This document shows, in pieces, positions 1-6,854 of a stretch of DNA of 64,000 nucleotides (positions are counted from its first letter, which is position 1; each line of letters opens with the position of its first letter). The translations under genes were made by a program, and so were the position numbers. Source of the stretch: Candidatus Anstonellales archaeon. GTDB lineage: Archaea; Micrarchaeota; Micrarchaeia; Anstonellales; CG1-02-47-40. Where the stretch lies: NCBI GenBank assembly GCA_038869735.1, contig JAWCQO010000001.1:106967-170966 (forward strand). Direction: 5' to 3'. The notes below the pieces were generated by a model, which worked only from the letters and a program-made list of their open reading frames with translations, was not told where the DNA came from and did no database searches.

Positions 1-1331
1 GTCTTATCGAGAACTATTTTTTTGATCTTATGCATTAACTCAAGACTCTCTGCGTTTTTGAAAAGTATTCCGTATTCGGCCCCTTTGCCGGTCCCCATCA
101 TCACCGCAGTTGGAGTTGCAAGGCCCATAGCACATGGACAGGCAATTATCAGCGTAGAAACAAAGATTGTAAGTGAGAAGACAAGTTTTTCTTTTGCAAC
201 AAAAAACCAGTATGAAAAGGACACGAGTGAGAGGATAAGGACGGCCCAAACAAAATTTCCTGCAACAATATCAACAAGTTTTTGAATGGGGGCTTTTGAG
301 CCTTGTGCCTCCTCAACTAGTTTTATTATTTGCGCCAACAGCGTATCTGAGCCTACCTTAGTGGCTCTAAATTTAATAAACCCTGTTTTATTTATTGTGC
401 CGCCTATAACAATACTTCCTTTCTTTTTGTGGATGGGCATGCTCTCTCCAGTCACCATGCTTTCATCAATGCTCGAAGAACCATCAATTACGACTCCATC
501 AACAGGAATCTTGCCTCCTGGCTTCACTAGGATTATGTCGCCGGGTATGACACTACTAATGGGGACTTCTATTTCTTTTCCATTTCTAATTATGGTAGCC
601 GTCTTTGGTTGTAAACCTATTAGCCGTTTTATTGCCTCAGAAGTCCTGCCTTTTGCTATGGATTCTAGATATTTACCGACAACTATAAATGAAAGTAGAA
701 GAGCGGCAGTTTCAAAATATACTTCACCTTCAATAAGCCCAATCGTTACTACGGCACTATAAAGATAAGCAGTACCTACTCCGATTGCCACAAGACTTTC
801 CATTCCTGGCATTCGATTTATAAGAGAACGAATTCCTCTTACAAAAAAATCTCTGTTTAGATATAGTACCGGAGTAGAAAATAGAAATTGGAGTATTGCA
901 GAGTTTTCAGATATTAGCGGCGGATATTCTAAAAGGATGATTCCTTTGACCATCTCTGGGAGGCCGAGTATTAGGGTTGGAAGTGAAAGGGTAAAGGAGT
1001 ATATTACCCTTAACCTAAGCTCTGCTATTTCTCGTTCACGCTGAATTTTTTCTTTGTCGCGGGCTTCCGAACCATAAAGAAGGGAGGAGGTACCGCTATC
1101 CTCACTTTTGTGTTGGCTTTCGTCTATTTCAGCCTTGTACCCAAGAAGGTCAATAGTTTTTTTGAAATCGTCAGGACTAGTTTTCTTCTCATCGAATTCA
1201 ACTATTGCATTATTAGTAGCAAAATTTACAACAGCCGCTTTCACGCCATCAATTTTTTTGAGTCTTTTTTCAATGTTTGTGGCGCACGAAGCACAGTGCA
1301 TCCCTAAAATGTAGAATTTTATTTTTTTCAT
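1..1331 (-). CDS. copA: Copper-type P1B heavy-metal ATPase, N-terminal part (cut by window edge)
   Basis: A P1B-type ATPase that exports copper or a similar soft metal across the membrane. Reading the minus strand from the ATG at 1331 gives an N-terminal HMA domain with the metal site GMHCASC (residues 10-16), membrane segments, the actuator motif MVTGES, and the in-membrane CPC motif that marks P1B pumps. The reading frame leaves the window at LDK, the first residues of the DKTGT phosphorylation motif, so the ATP-binding half lies outside. A GGAGGGAT ribosome site precedes the ATG. It is the last visible gene of a five-gene metal operon and follows the HMA membrane gene by 15 bases. CPC favours Cu+ or Ag+, but the exact metal cannot be read from sequence. 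Confidence 0.93.
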   Translation of the reverse strand, partial: MKKIKFYILGMHCASCATNIEKRLKKIDGVKAAVVNFATNNAIVEFDEKKTSPDDFKKTIDLLGYKAEIDESQHKSEDSGTSSLLYGSEARDKEKIQREREIAELRLRVIYSFTLSLPTLILGLPEMVKGIILLEYPPLISENSAILQFLFSTPVLYLNRDFFVRGIRSLINRMPGMESLVAIGVGTAYLYSAVVTIGLIEGEVYFETAALLLSFIVVGKYLESIAKGRTSEAIKRLIGLQPKTATIIRNGKEIEVPISSVIPGDIILVKPGGKIPVDGVVIDGSSSIDESMVTGESMPIHKKKGSIVIGGTINKTGFIKFRATKVGSDTLLAQIIKLVEEAQGSKAPIQKLVDIVAGNFVWAVLILSLVSFSYWFFVAKEKLVFSLTIFVSTLIIACPCAMGLATPTAVMMGTGKGAEYGILFKNAESLELMHKIKKIVLDK

Positions 1332-1346
1332 CTAATCCCTCCGTCT

Positions 1347-2267
1347 CTATATGTATGTAAGCGGTCCTTTTGGTCCGGCTATCATTATGATGGAAGCAGC
1401 CAGAAAAAGAGATGCAGAAAAGTAGAAGAAGTCAGAAAGCCCTGAGTTATGATGCTCCTTCTTTGCAGCACCCACTTCTCGATACATCATATAACTTAAA
1501 CCAAATATTACAATAACACATAGTGAGAAGAAGATATAAAGAAATGGCAGAAGGTTATCAGAGAAGAGCATAATTGAGGTCATTGCACCCATTGGTCCTG
1601 ACATCATTCCCGCCATTATTCCCTCCATCGCCCCCATAACTCCACAAAAACGCCCTAAATTGACGCCTAACCCTATCCCTATAGTCATCCCAACTAGTGA
1701 ACCTATAAACATACCGTTTGTTGCACCTACGAGAAGGCCGAACATTGAACCGCAAACCATACCCATTGTCATTCCTATCATCATACCATTTGTGCAGGAC
1801 AAACCTTTGCGATAGCATGACATATGGTAATAAGCGAATGCAGTAGAGATTGATGCGAAGATAGCAAGCAGAAGAAAAGGGAGATAGGCTGAATCGAACA
1901 TCCCTCCAAAGTATCCCAAAGCACCTAAAAAGATAAGTGTTAGTAATGAAACGAGAGCATTAATAAGGAGTCTGCGTTCGACTTCTAAAGAAGCATCCCT
2001 ACCATCAACAAGACGCATGCAATAATCTTTTACAAACGCCCAGTTGCCGCGAGTCACAAAAGATTCTTTATTAGTCTCAATAAAGCCTTTTAGCGCAAGA
2101 GCTTCTTTCAATGATGAAAAGTCATTTTCGCTTGAGTAGAAAACAACTATGCCGGAGTCGTAATCTATGCTCTTTAGTTCTGCATTATGGTCCCGTGCAA
2201 TTTTCTCTAAAAGTTTCTCGCAACTGCTGCACGAAAGGCCGGTTAAATGCAAAGTTAAATCAGGCAT
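1347..2267 (-). CDS. HMA domain fused to a Gly/Met-rich membrane protein
   Basis: 306 residues. The N-terminus is a heavy-metal-associated domain with the metal-binding motif LSCSSC (about residues 12-17). Then come two hydrophobic segments (about 100-147), a stretch very rich in Gly and Met (about 160-225, for example GMMIGMTMGMVCG), and two more membrane segments near 240 and 285. Methionine-rich membrane stretches can bind Cu+, so a role in copper uptake, transfer to CopA, or sensing is plausible. I do not recognise the whole-protein family. It starts 4 bases after the small HMA gene and ends 15 bases before copA, so the three are almost certainly cotranscribed. Confidence 0.8.
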   Translation of the reverse strand: MPDLTLHLTGLSCSSCEKLLEKIARDHNAELKSIDYDSGIVVFYSSENDFSSLKEALALKGFIETNKESFVTRGNWAFVKDYCMRLVDGRDASLEVERRLLINALVSLLTLIFLGALGYFGGMFDSAYLPFLLLAIFASISTAFAYYHMSCYRKGLSCTNGMMIGMTMGMVCGSMFGLLVGATNGMFIGSLVGMTIGIGLGVNLGRFCGVMGAMEGIMAGMMSGPMGAMTSIMLFSDNLLPFLYIFFSLCVIVIFGLSYMMYREVGAAKKEHHNSGLSDFFYFSASLFLAASIIMIAGPKGPLTYI

Positions 2268-2271
2268 AGGA

Positions 2272-2493
2272 TCACTTTTTGAGTAATGGAATTTTAGCTA
2301 CAGTATAGCCTTCTTTTTCTATTGCGACTATTGCTGACTCAATAGCATCTTTACTTTTGGCATCAAATCTTATCTCACCTTTTTTGGAATCTACGCTGAT
2401 GTTTGATATCCCTCCTATTTCTGAGAGAGCGTCTTGAAGAAGAAGTTCGCAAGAGCGGCAGTGAAGCCCAACTACTTTCAAAACTTCAGTCAT
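2272..2493 (-). CDS. Small HMA-domain metallochaperone (CopZ-like)
   Basis: A 73-residue single-domain protein with the metal motif GLHCRSC near its N-terminus and the beta-alpha-beta-beta-alpha-beta length of CopZ/Atx1 chaperones, which carry Cu+ to the HMA domain of CopA. The frame is open further upstream, but ATG 2493 is preferred: it overlaps the stop of the preceding gene as ATGA and has GGTGATG just before it. It is the third HMA domain in this operon, after those of CopA and the 306-residue protein. A silver, zinc or mercury specificity cannot be excluded. Confidence 0.82.
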   Translation of the reverse strand: MTEVLKVVGLHCRSCELLLQDALSEIGGISNISVDSKKGEIRFDAKSKDAIESAIVAIEKEGYTVAKIPLLKK

Positions 2494-2969
2494 TTTTTCA
2501 TCACCTCGCAGTTGCTGCATTGCCTTTTTAGGAGAAAGTGGATGGAGAGCGCAAGAAAGACTATGCTAATTAATCCTAAGGATAGGTTAAAACCAGAGAT
2601 AAACGCTGCGGCAGAACCCAGGCCTGCCCACATTAGAAGGGGGGGATAACAGAAAGGGCATGATGTTGTAAAGAATGCTAAAGTGCTACCAATAACAGAC
2701 AGTTTTAGTGGAAGAGTATGTTTCTCTTTGTTAGAGTGGTTGTAGAAGAGGAGAGTAGCATTAAGAGAAATGAGAAGAGAAATGCAAAATATTATGAGCA
2801 ATAGCAATGGGTCTGTAAAGGGATTTATCTGCAGTGGTAAAGGAACTATAAAGTTGGAAGTTATTGAGAGTATAATAAAAAATATGAGAAAGAGGAGACT
2901 AAACAAGAGAGTATATTCTCTTTTTGATAGTATGTTCCGTAGGTATAGGATAGAATGTGATGCGCTCAT
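2490..2969 (-). CDS. Four-segment membrane protein with CPFC motif in a metal operon
   Basis: 159 residues, mostly hydrophobic, with about four membrane segments. A TSCPFC motif sits at the start of the third segment, and a second pair, CSNC, lies in the short C-terminal tail. Cys pairs in or next to membrane segments are typical of thiol-metal permeases such as MerT, but I see no firm match to a named family. It overlaps the genes on both sides by ATGA (2966-2969 and 2490-2493), the mark of translational coupling. Role inferred from context: moving or relaying copper between the cupredoxin-like protein and the HMA proteins. Confidence 0.72.
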   Translation of the reverse strand: MSASHSILYLRNILSKREYTLLFSLLFLIFFIILSITSNFIVPLPLQINPFTDPLLLLIIFCISLLISLNATLLFYNHSNKEKHTLPLKLSVIGSTLAFFTTSCPFCYPPLLMWAGLGSAAAFISGFNLSLGLISIVFLALSIHFLLKRQCSNCEVMKK

Positions 2970-3631
2970 ACGACCACTAGTTTGCCTCCCCTAAACATTC
3001 TCATGCCGCAATTGTACTCGAAGGTACCTTCTCTGTTTGGAATAAAATCGACTATCTGTTCCTCACCGCTTTTTGAAATTGCACGGACGTTTAAACCATA
3101 TATGACGAGCTGTCTTCCACAACCTGCATTCTTATCGGCTGAGAAATGCAGCCTGACCGGTACTCCCTTTTTTACTTCTATTCTGTCTTTGTCATATCTC
3201 CCTGTCGAAAGCGCCCTAATATAGATATCCTGTACTTCTTTATTACCGGATGTTCCAGTAACATAAGAGGAGGGAGAGGTGTTTGATGAGGGAGAGCGGA
3301 TAGTGTTTAGAGTTGTAAGGGATGCATCAAGAGGACATGCTCCAACATTCCCACTTTCGCATGATGGTTGCGACGAAGATGACAGGATACCGGCAACAAG
3401 ATAAATCAGAAGAAGGATTGCAAGGGACGAAGCTAGTATAAAGGGGAAGGTATTCATTTGTGCATTTATTTGAGCGGTTTTTGCCATTTGATTATTTAGT
3501 TGAGTAGTTGCTTTGTTTTCTGAGGCTTTTTCATTTCTTGTCTCTTGATCGCAGCCACAACCAAAAGAGCTCCTGGGAATCTCGTTTGGTTCTTCTTGTG
3601 GTGTATTGCTTTGGTTTACAATGGGTTCAAT
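2966..3631 (-). CDS. Membrane-anchored cupredoxin-like copper protein
   Basis: About 221 residues. A short cytoplasmic part with GCGCD precedes one membrane segment and a Ser/Thr-rich linker; the C-terminal third looks like a cupredoxin fold, with GCGRQL, a YNCGM motif and the final GGKLVVV strand giving Cys and Met ligands. The likely task is binding copper outside the cell and feeding the operon's membrane proteins. Start choice: ATG 3685 lies only about 15 bases from the TATA box at 3696-3705, so it is probably not transcribed. The SD GAGGTGG (3637-3643) lies 5 bases before an ATT codon at 3631, which I take as the start. GTG 3640 is an alternative, but it overlaps the SD. Confidence 0.68.
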   Translation of the reverse strand: MEPIVNQSNTPQEEPNEIPRSSFGCGCDQETRNEKASENKATTQLNNQMAKTAQINAQMNTFPFILASSLAILLLIYLVAGILSSSSQPSCESGNVGACPLDASLTTLNTIRSPSSNTSPSSYVTGTSGNKEVQDIYIRALSTGRYDKDRIEVKKGVPVRLHFSADKNAGCGRQLVIYGLNVRAISKSGEEQIVDFIPNREGTFEYNCGMRMFRGGKLVVV

Positions 3632-3690
3632 ATGGACCACCTCTATGTTAAATTTATTAAATTTAATTGCTGTTAGATGTATCATTTGAC

Positions 3691-3721
3691 TGAAACAATA
3701 TAAATTAGATAATGAAACAAT
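3691..3721. promoter_or_regulatory. Divergent promoter with paired TGAAACAAT repeats
   Basis: The nine-base word TGAAACAAT occurs at 3691-3699 and again at 3713-3721, 22 bases apart, which puts both copies on one face of the helix. An AT-rich element (AATATAAAT) lies between and over them and can act as TATA box in both directions: toward the metal operon on the minus strand and toward the winged-helix regulator on the plus strand. The repeats are a likely operator for that regulator; the binding itself is inferred. Confidence 0.55.
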
Positions 3722-3750
3722 GTTTTTAATGTAGGTTGTAGTGTGAAAAT

Positions 3751-4221
3751 ATGGAAAACATAAATAAAGTAATAGCTGGGATTTTAGTTACGGCATTCTT
3801 TATTTTTCTTATTACGGCGCTTTCCTTTGTTTATGTAGCATCAATCGAAGGTGCGGAGATACCAAGTCTTTTTCAGCCGTTTCTCCAGTATCATGTTGAG
3901 TTCATGATAATTATGGGGCTTGTGGGTTTCGTTGCTGGGATTGTTATTTATAATAATCTTATATCGACCATTCAGAGGCAAAAAAAGACAAATGTTGGGA
4001 TAGTGATGAAGTTCCTTGAAGACAAAGAAAGGGAGATTTTGGAGCTGCTCTTAAAGAGAGACGGGATGACAACACAGAGTGAAATTTCAAGACTCCCTGG
4101 AATGAACAGATTAAAGGCTCACCGCATCGTAAAGAAACTTGAAAAAAGAGGAATAATATACATAGAAAAAAACGGAAAAGTGAATATGGTTCGCCTTATA
4201 GACGAACTGAAAGAAAAATGA
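3751..4221 (+). CDS. Membrane-bound winged-helix transcription regulator
   Basis: 156 residues. Two membrane segments (about 7-30 and 48-68) are followed by a cytoplasmic winged helix-turn-helix domain (about 85-150) resembling MarR or DUF7343-type domains, with the recognition helix around GMNRLKAHRIVKKLE. The gene is transcribed away from the metal operon, and the space between them carries a paired repeat. The likely role is sensing metal or membrane state and controlling the operon from the membrane. No Cys or His cluster is obvious, so the signal is not evident. It ends 11 bases from the converging TRAM gene. Confidence 0.78.
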   Translation: MENINKVIAGILVTAFFIFLITALSFVYVASIEGAEIPSLFQPFLQYHVEFMIIMGLVGFVAGIVIYNNLISTIQRQKKTNVGIVMKFLEDKEREILELLLKRDGMTTQSEISRLPGMNRLKAHRIVKKLEKRGIIYIEKNGKVNMVRLIDELKEK

Positions 4222-4231
4222 AAAGAAAAAG

Positions 4232-4477
4232 TTATCCTATGACTTCTCCAATTGCAAAGCTGGAACGAAGCTCCTTTATCTTTATCTTCACATTGTCGCC
4301 TTCCTTCGTATTCGGCACAAAGATTACAAAGCCGTCTTTCTTTGCTATTCCGTCTCCTTTTGCTGCTTTGGCCTCTATAGTGACATCAAGCTCATCGTTT
4401 ACCTTGACGGGTTTGGGGCCAAAATCTCGTATGCCTCGCCTACCAAATCTACTATCTTCTCCCTCTGAACCTTTCAT
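4232..4477 (-). CDS. Small TRAM-domain RNA-binding protein
   Basis: About 81 residues. After a basic, Gly-rich N-terminus comes a single TRAM domain: a beta-barrel with the pattern V-x-V-x-x-E-L-D-V-T-I-E, then GDGIAKKDGFVIFVP and GDNVKIKI. Stand-alone TRAM proteins are common in archaea and bind RNA, some as RNA chaperones. ATG 4477 is chosen because GGAGG lies 8 bases before it; the GTG six bases further upstream sits too close to that site. The opposite-strand frame that covers this gene is its shadow. Confidence 0.88.
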   Translation of the reverse strand: MKGSEGEDSRFGRRGIRDFGPKPVKVNDELDVTIEAKAAKGDGIAKKDGFVIFVPNTKEGDNVKIKIKELRSSFAIGEVIG

Positions 4478-4544
4478 CCTCACTACCTCCTTTGTCAGAT
4501 TTTGCGTTGGTTGGTTATGGAAGAGGTTATTTAAAAATGATGGT

Positions 4545-6854
4545 ATGAATAAAACTATGAAAGGGAGAAGCTTCGGGTGGATTAGTTCATTTTTAGTTTT
4601 TATTTTTTTAGTCTGTTTTTCTTTTGGCTATGAGCCAACTTCCTTTTCTTTTGTCGTGGGAGGAGTAGTAAATGTAAATTCAACATTTTTTTTAGATATT
4701 GTCGCAAATAACAGCAACTATGTAGGAGGTTGTTCTGATAGAGTGAACGCCAACAGTAGCCGTGTCCTTGTCAATTCAAGTGGAAATTTTATTGCGCTTT
4801 CGGATTATAACATTTCAGAACGCTATAATGCTAGCGGAATTAGCGGGACTGCCCGCCTACAGATTAAGATTTCTGCATTGGGTATTTACAATATAAGCTT
4901 GAATACGACAGGATGTGAAAACGTCTCACCATATACCAGCACAACCATCTCTCTCTATGGAGGCAGATTTTTTGGCTATGTTTGGAATGGGAGTATAGGA
5001 AATCCATTTTTGGGAGCGGAAGTAAAATTATCTGGAAACTATGGAAATGAAACTGCATTTACGGATTCAGATGGATATTACCAGTTTTTTGATGTAGTAC
5101 CCTCTAATGGATATATGATATCAGCAAATGCAAGCGGGTATGAATCAAACCAGAGCTGGAATCTTACTCTAGTTGAAAACGAAAGCAAGAGCATAAATTT
5201 TACACTAAAAAGAATTAGTGGAGAAGATGTGACAAATGGTTCTCTTTTTGGTTTTGTACTAAATTCAAGCAGCGGTTATGGAATAGGCGGTGCAAATCTC
5301 AAAATGGATAACTCGACTCTAAACATAACACTAAAAACCAATACTTCACAGAATGGAAGCTACTCCTTTTTCAATATGATGCCTGGATTATATCTGCTTT
5401 CGGTCACTGCTACAGAATTTGAGGGCCACTCTAGAATTGTGTTAATTGTAGGGGGTTATAATTATCTCAATATAACACTCAACGAAAGCAAAGGTGGAAG
5501 AATTTTTGGTTATGTAAGAAATGTAAGCAACAATGCAAGTGTTCCAGATGCACTAATAAGGATATCAAAAAACAGATATTTAGTAACTAAAAATACAGGT
5601 AGCAACGGGTATTATTATTTTGATAATCTTACTGCCGGCAACTACACCTTGCTTGTAAATGCTACAAAGTTTATATCACGCACGTTATACTTTGAATTAA
5701 AAAATTCTTCAAGCGCTGTAGAGCTTAACATTTCATTATTTACAATTAGTCTTTCAAACTTATCAAACGGAGTTTCATGTGAAAATGATGATCAGTGTGC
5801 AAGCGGAAATTGTTGCAATAGAGTATGTACTGCTCTGGATTGCAATGTAAGCGCAGGGGGAACTTGTAGAGAAAGTGTTGAGTGCGAAGCTGGGCTTTCC
5901 TGCTGTTACGGAACCTGCCAATTGCCTCCGTGTATTCAGCTCAATGTTCCTGAAGGAGGTGCATGTAACAAAACTTATCAGTGCATAAGAGGACTTGTGT
6001 GTTGTGGGGGCTTTTGCAAAAGCGGCGAGTGCGTAGAGGACGTTGAAGTTGAGGTTGAAAAAACAGAAGTAATAGTGCTTGGGTTCGAAAGAATAGGTGT
6101 CAAGAGAAAAGTAATCTCAAATAAGAGCATGCAAAGAAGTGAAGTCTCTCTTAATATTATAAATATAGAAGAAGAAGCGATTTATAATGTAGAGCTTTGG
6201 GAGACCGTCCCGTCAAATGTTGCTGGAGTGGGTATTAGTGAAATAGAGCCAAAGGAGCATTACATACTTAATGGAAGCGGCGGAAGCAAGATCATTATAT
6301 GGAGATTTTCTGTCCTTGAGCCTCAAAAAGAGATAAGTATACGATACAAAATAAACAAATTTGTTGATGATGCAAGCGGCTTTTCTTCTTTTGGGAAGAG
6401 ATATGAAACAGTGACTCCTGAAAAGATTAAGATTGCAAGGCTAATTGCGCCAGCAAGGATAAATGTGGGAAAACAAGTTACACTCGCACTGAAGGACATT
6501 GATGGTACGCCTATCCCTAATGTTGGGATTATAATTTCTGCACCAAACGGACAGAATATGATACTCATCTCAAATGACGATGGAATGGTGAAATATGTAG
6601 CGAGCATAGAAGGCGAGTATACGTATTCGGTTGAAGGATGGCAACTTATAGAATCTGTAAGAAAAACGATGTCTGTAAAGGAATACGTTGAACATATAAA
6701 TATAAGTTCAGGGATAAAGGTTGGTCAGATACAGCTAAACGCAAGCGAGATTTTTTCGTTTGGACTCGCTGGATTAGTGTTAGTTTTTATAGCTGCAGGT
6801 ATTGTTCTTGTTTTGATTATTCTGTTTTATTATATTTATTTGAAAAAAAAGTGA
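4545..6854 (+). CDS. Surface protein with three carboxypeptidase-regulatory-like repeats and a Cys-rich region
   Basis: About 769 residues, secreted and anchored. A signal peptide (SSFLVFIFLVCFSFG) is followed by an N-glycosylation-rich domain and three repeats of the CarboxypepD_reg type, recognisable by GRFFGYV, GSLFGFV and GRIFGYV at their starts and a YYFDNL- or YQFFDVV-like strand. Next are three small Cys-rich units (for example CCNRVC, SCCYGTC, CCGGFC), an Ig-like part, and one C-terminal membrane segment followed by YLKKK. A frame open from 4218 is mostly the shadow of the TRAM gene. ATG 4545 or 4557 starts the signal peptide; the TTTAAA at 4530-4535 would place a leaderless start near 4557. 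Its 3' end overlaps mgtA by 38 bases. Confidence 0.8.
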   Translation: MNKTMKGRSFGWISSFLVFIFLVCFSFGYEPTSFSFVVGGVVNVNSTFFLDIVANNSNYVGGCSDRVNANSSRVLVNSSGNFIALSDYNISERYNASGISGTARLQIKISALGIYNISLNTTGCENVSPYTSTTISLYGGRFFGYVWNGSIGNPFLGAEVKLSGNYGNETAFTDSDGYYQFFDVVPSNGYMISANASGYESNQSWNLTLVENESKSINFTLKRISGEDVTNGSLFGFVLNSSSGYGIGGANLKMDNSTLNITLKTNTSQNGSYSFFNMMPGLYLLSVTATEFEGHSRIVLIVGGYNYLNITLNESKGGRIFGYVRNVSNNASVPDALIRISKNRYLVTKNTGSNGYYYFDNLTAGNYTLLVNATKFISRTLYFELKNSSSAVELNISLFTISLSNLSNGVSCENDDQCASGNCCNRVCTALDCNVSAGGTCRESVECEAGLSCCYGTCQLPPCIQLNVPEGGACNKTYQCIRGLVCCGGFCKSGECVEDVEVEVEKTEVIVLGFERIGVKRKVISNKSMQRSEVSLNIINIEEEAIYNVELWETVPSNVAGVGISEIEPKEHYILNGSGGSKIIIWRFSVLEPQKEISIRYKINKFVDDASGFSSFGKRYETVTPEKIKIARLIAPARINVGKQVTLALKDIDGTPIPNVGIIISAPNGQNMILISNDDGMVKYVASIEGEYTYSVEGWQLIESVRKTMSVKEYVEHINISSGIKVGQIQLNASEIFSFGLAGLVLVFIAAGIVLVLIILFYYIYLKKK

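Noticed and set aside
4218-4544. N-terminal extension of the 4545 surface protein
   Set aside because: It is the shadow of the TRAM gene on the other strand. The signal peptide begins after 4545 and the extension shows no protein-like pattern.
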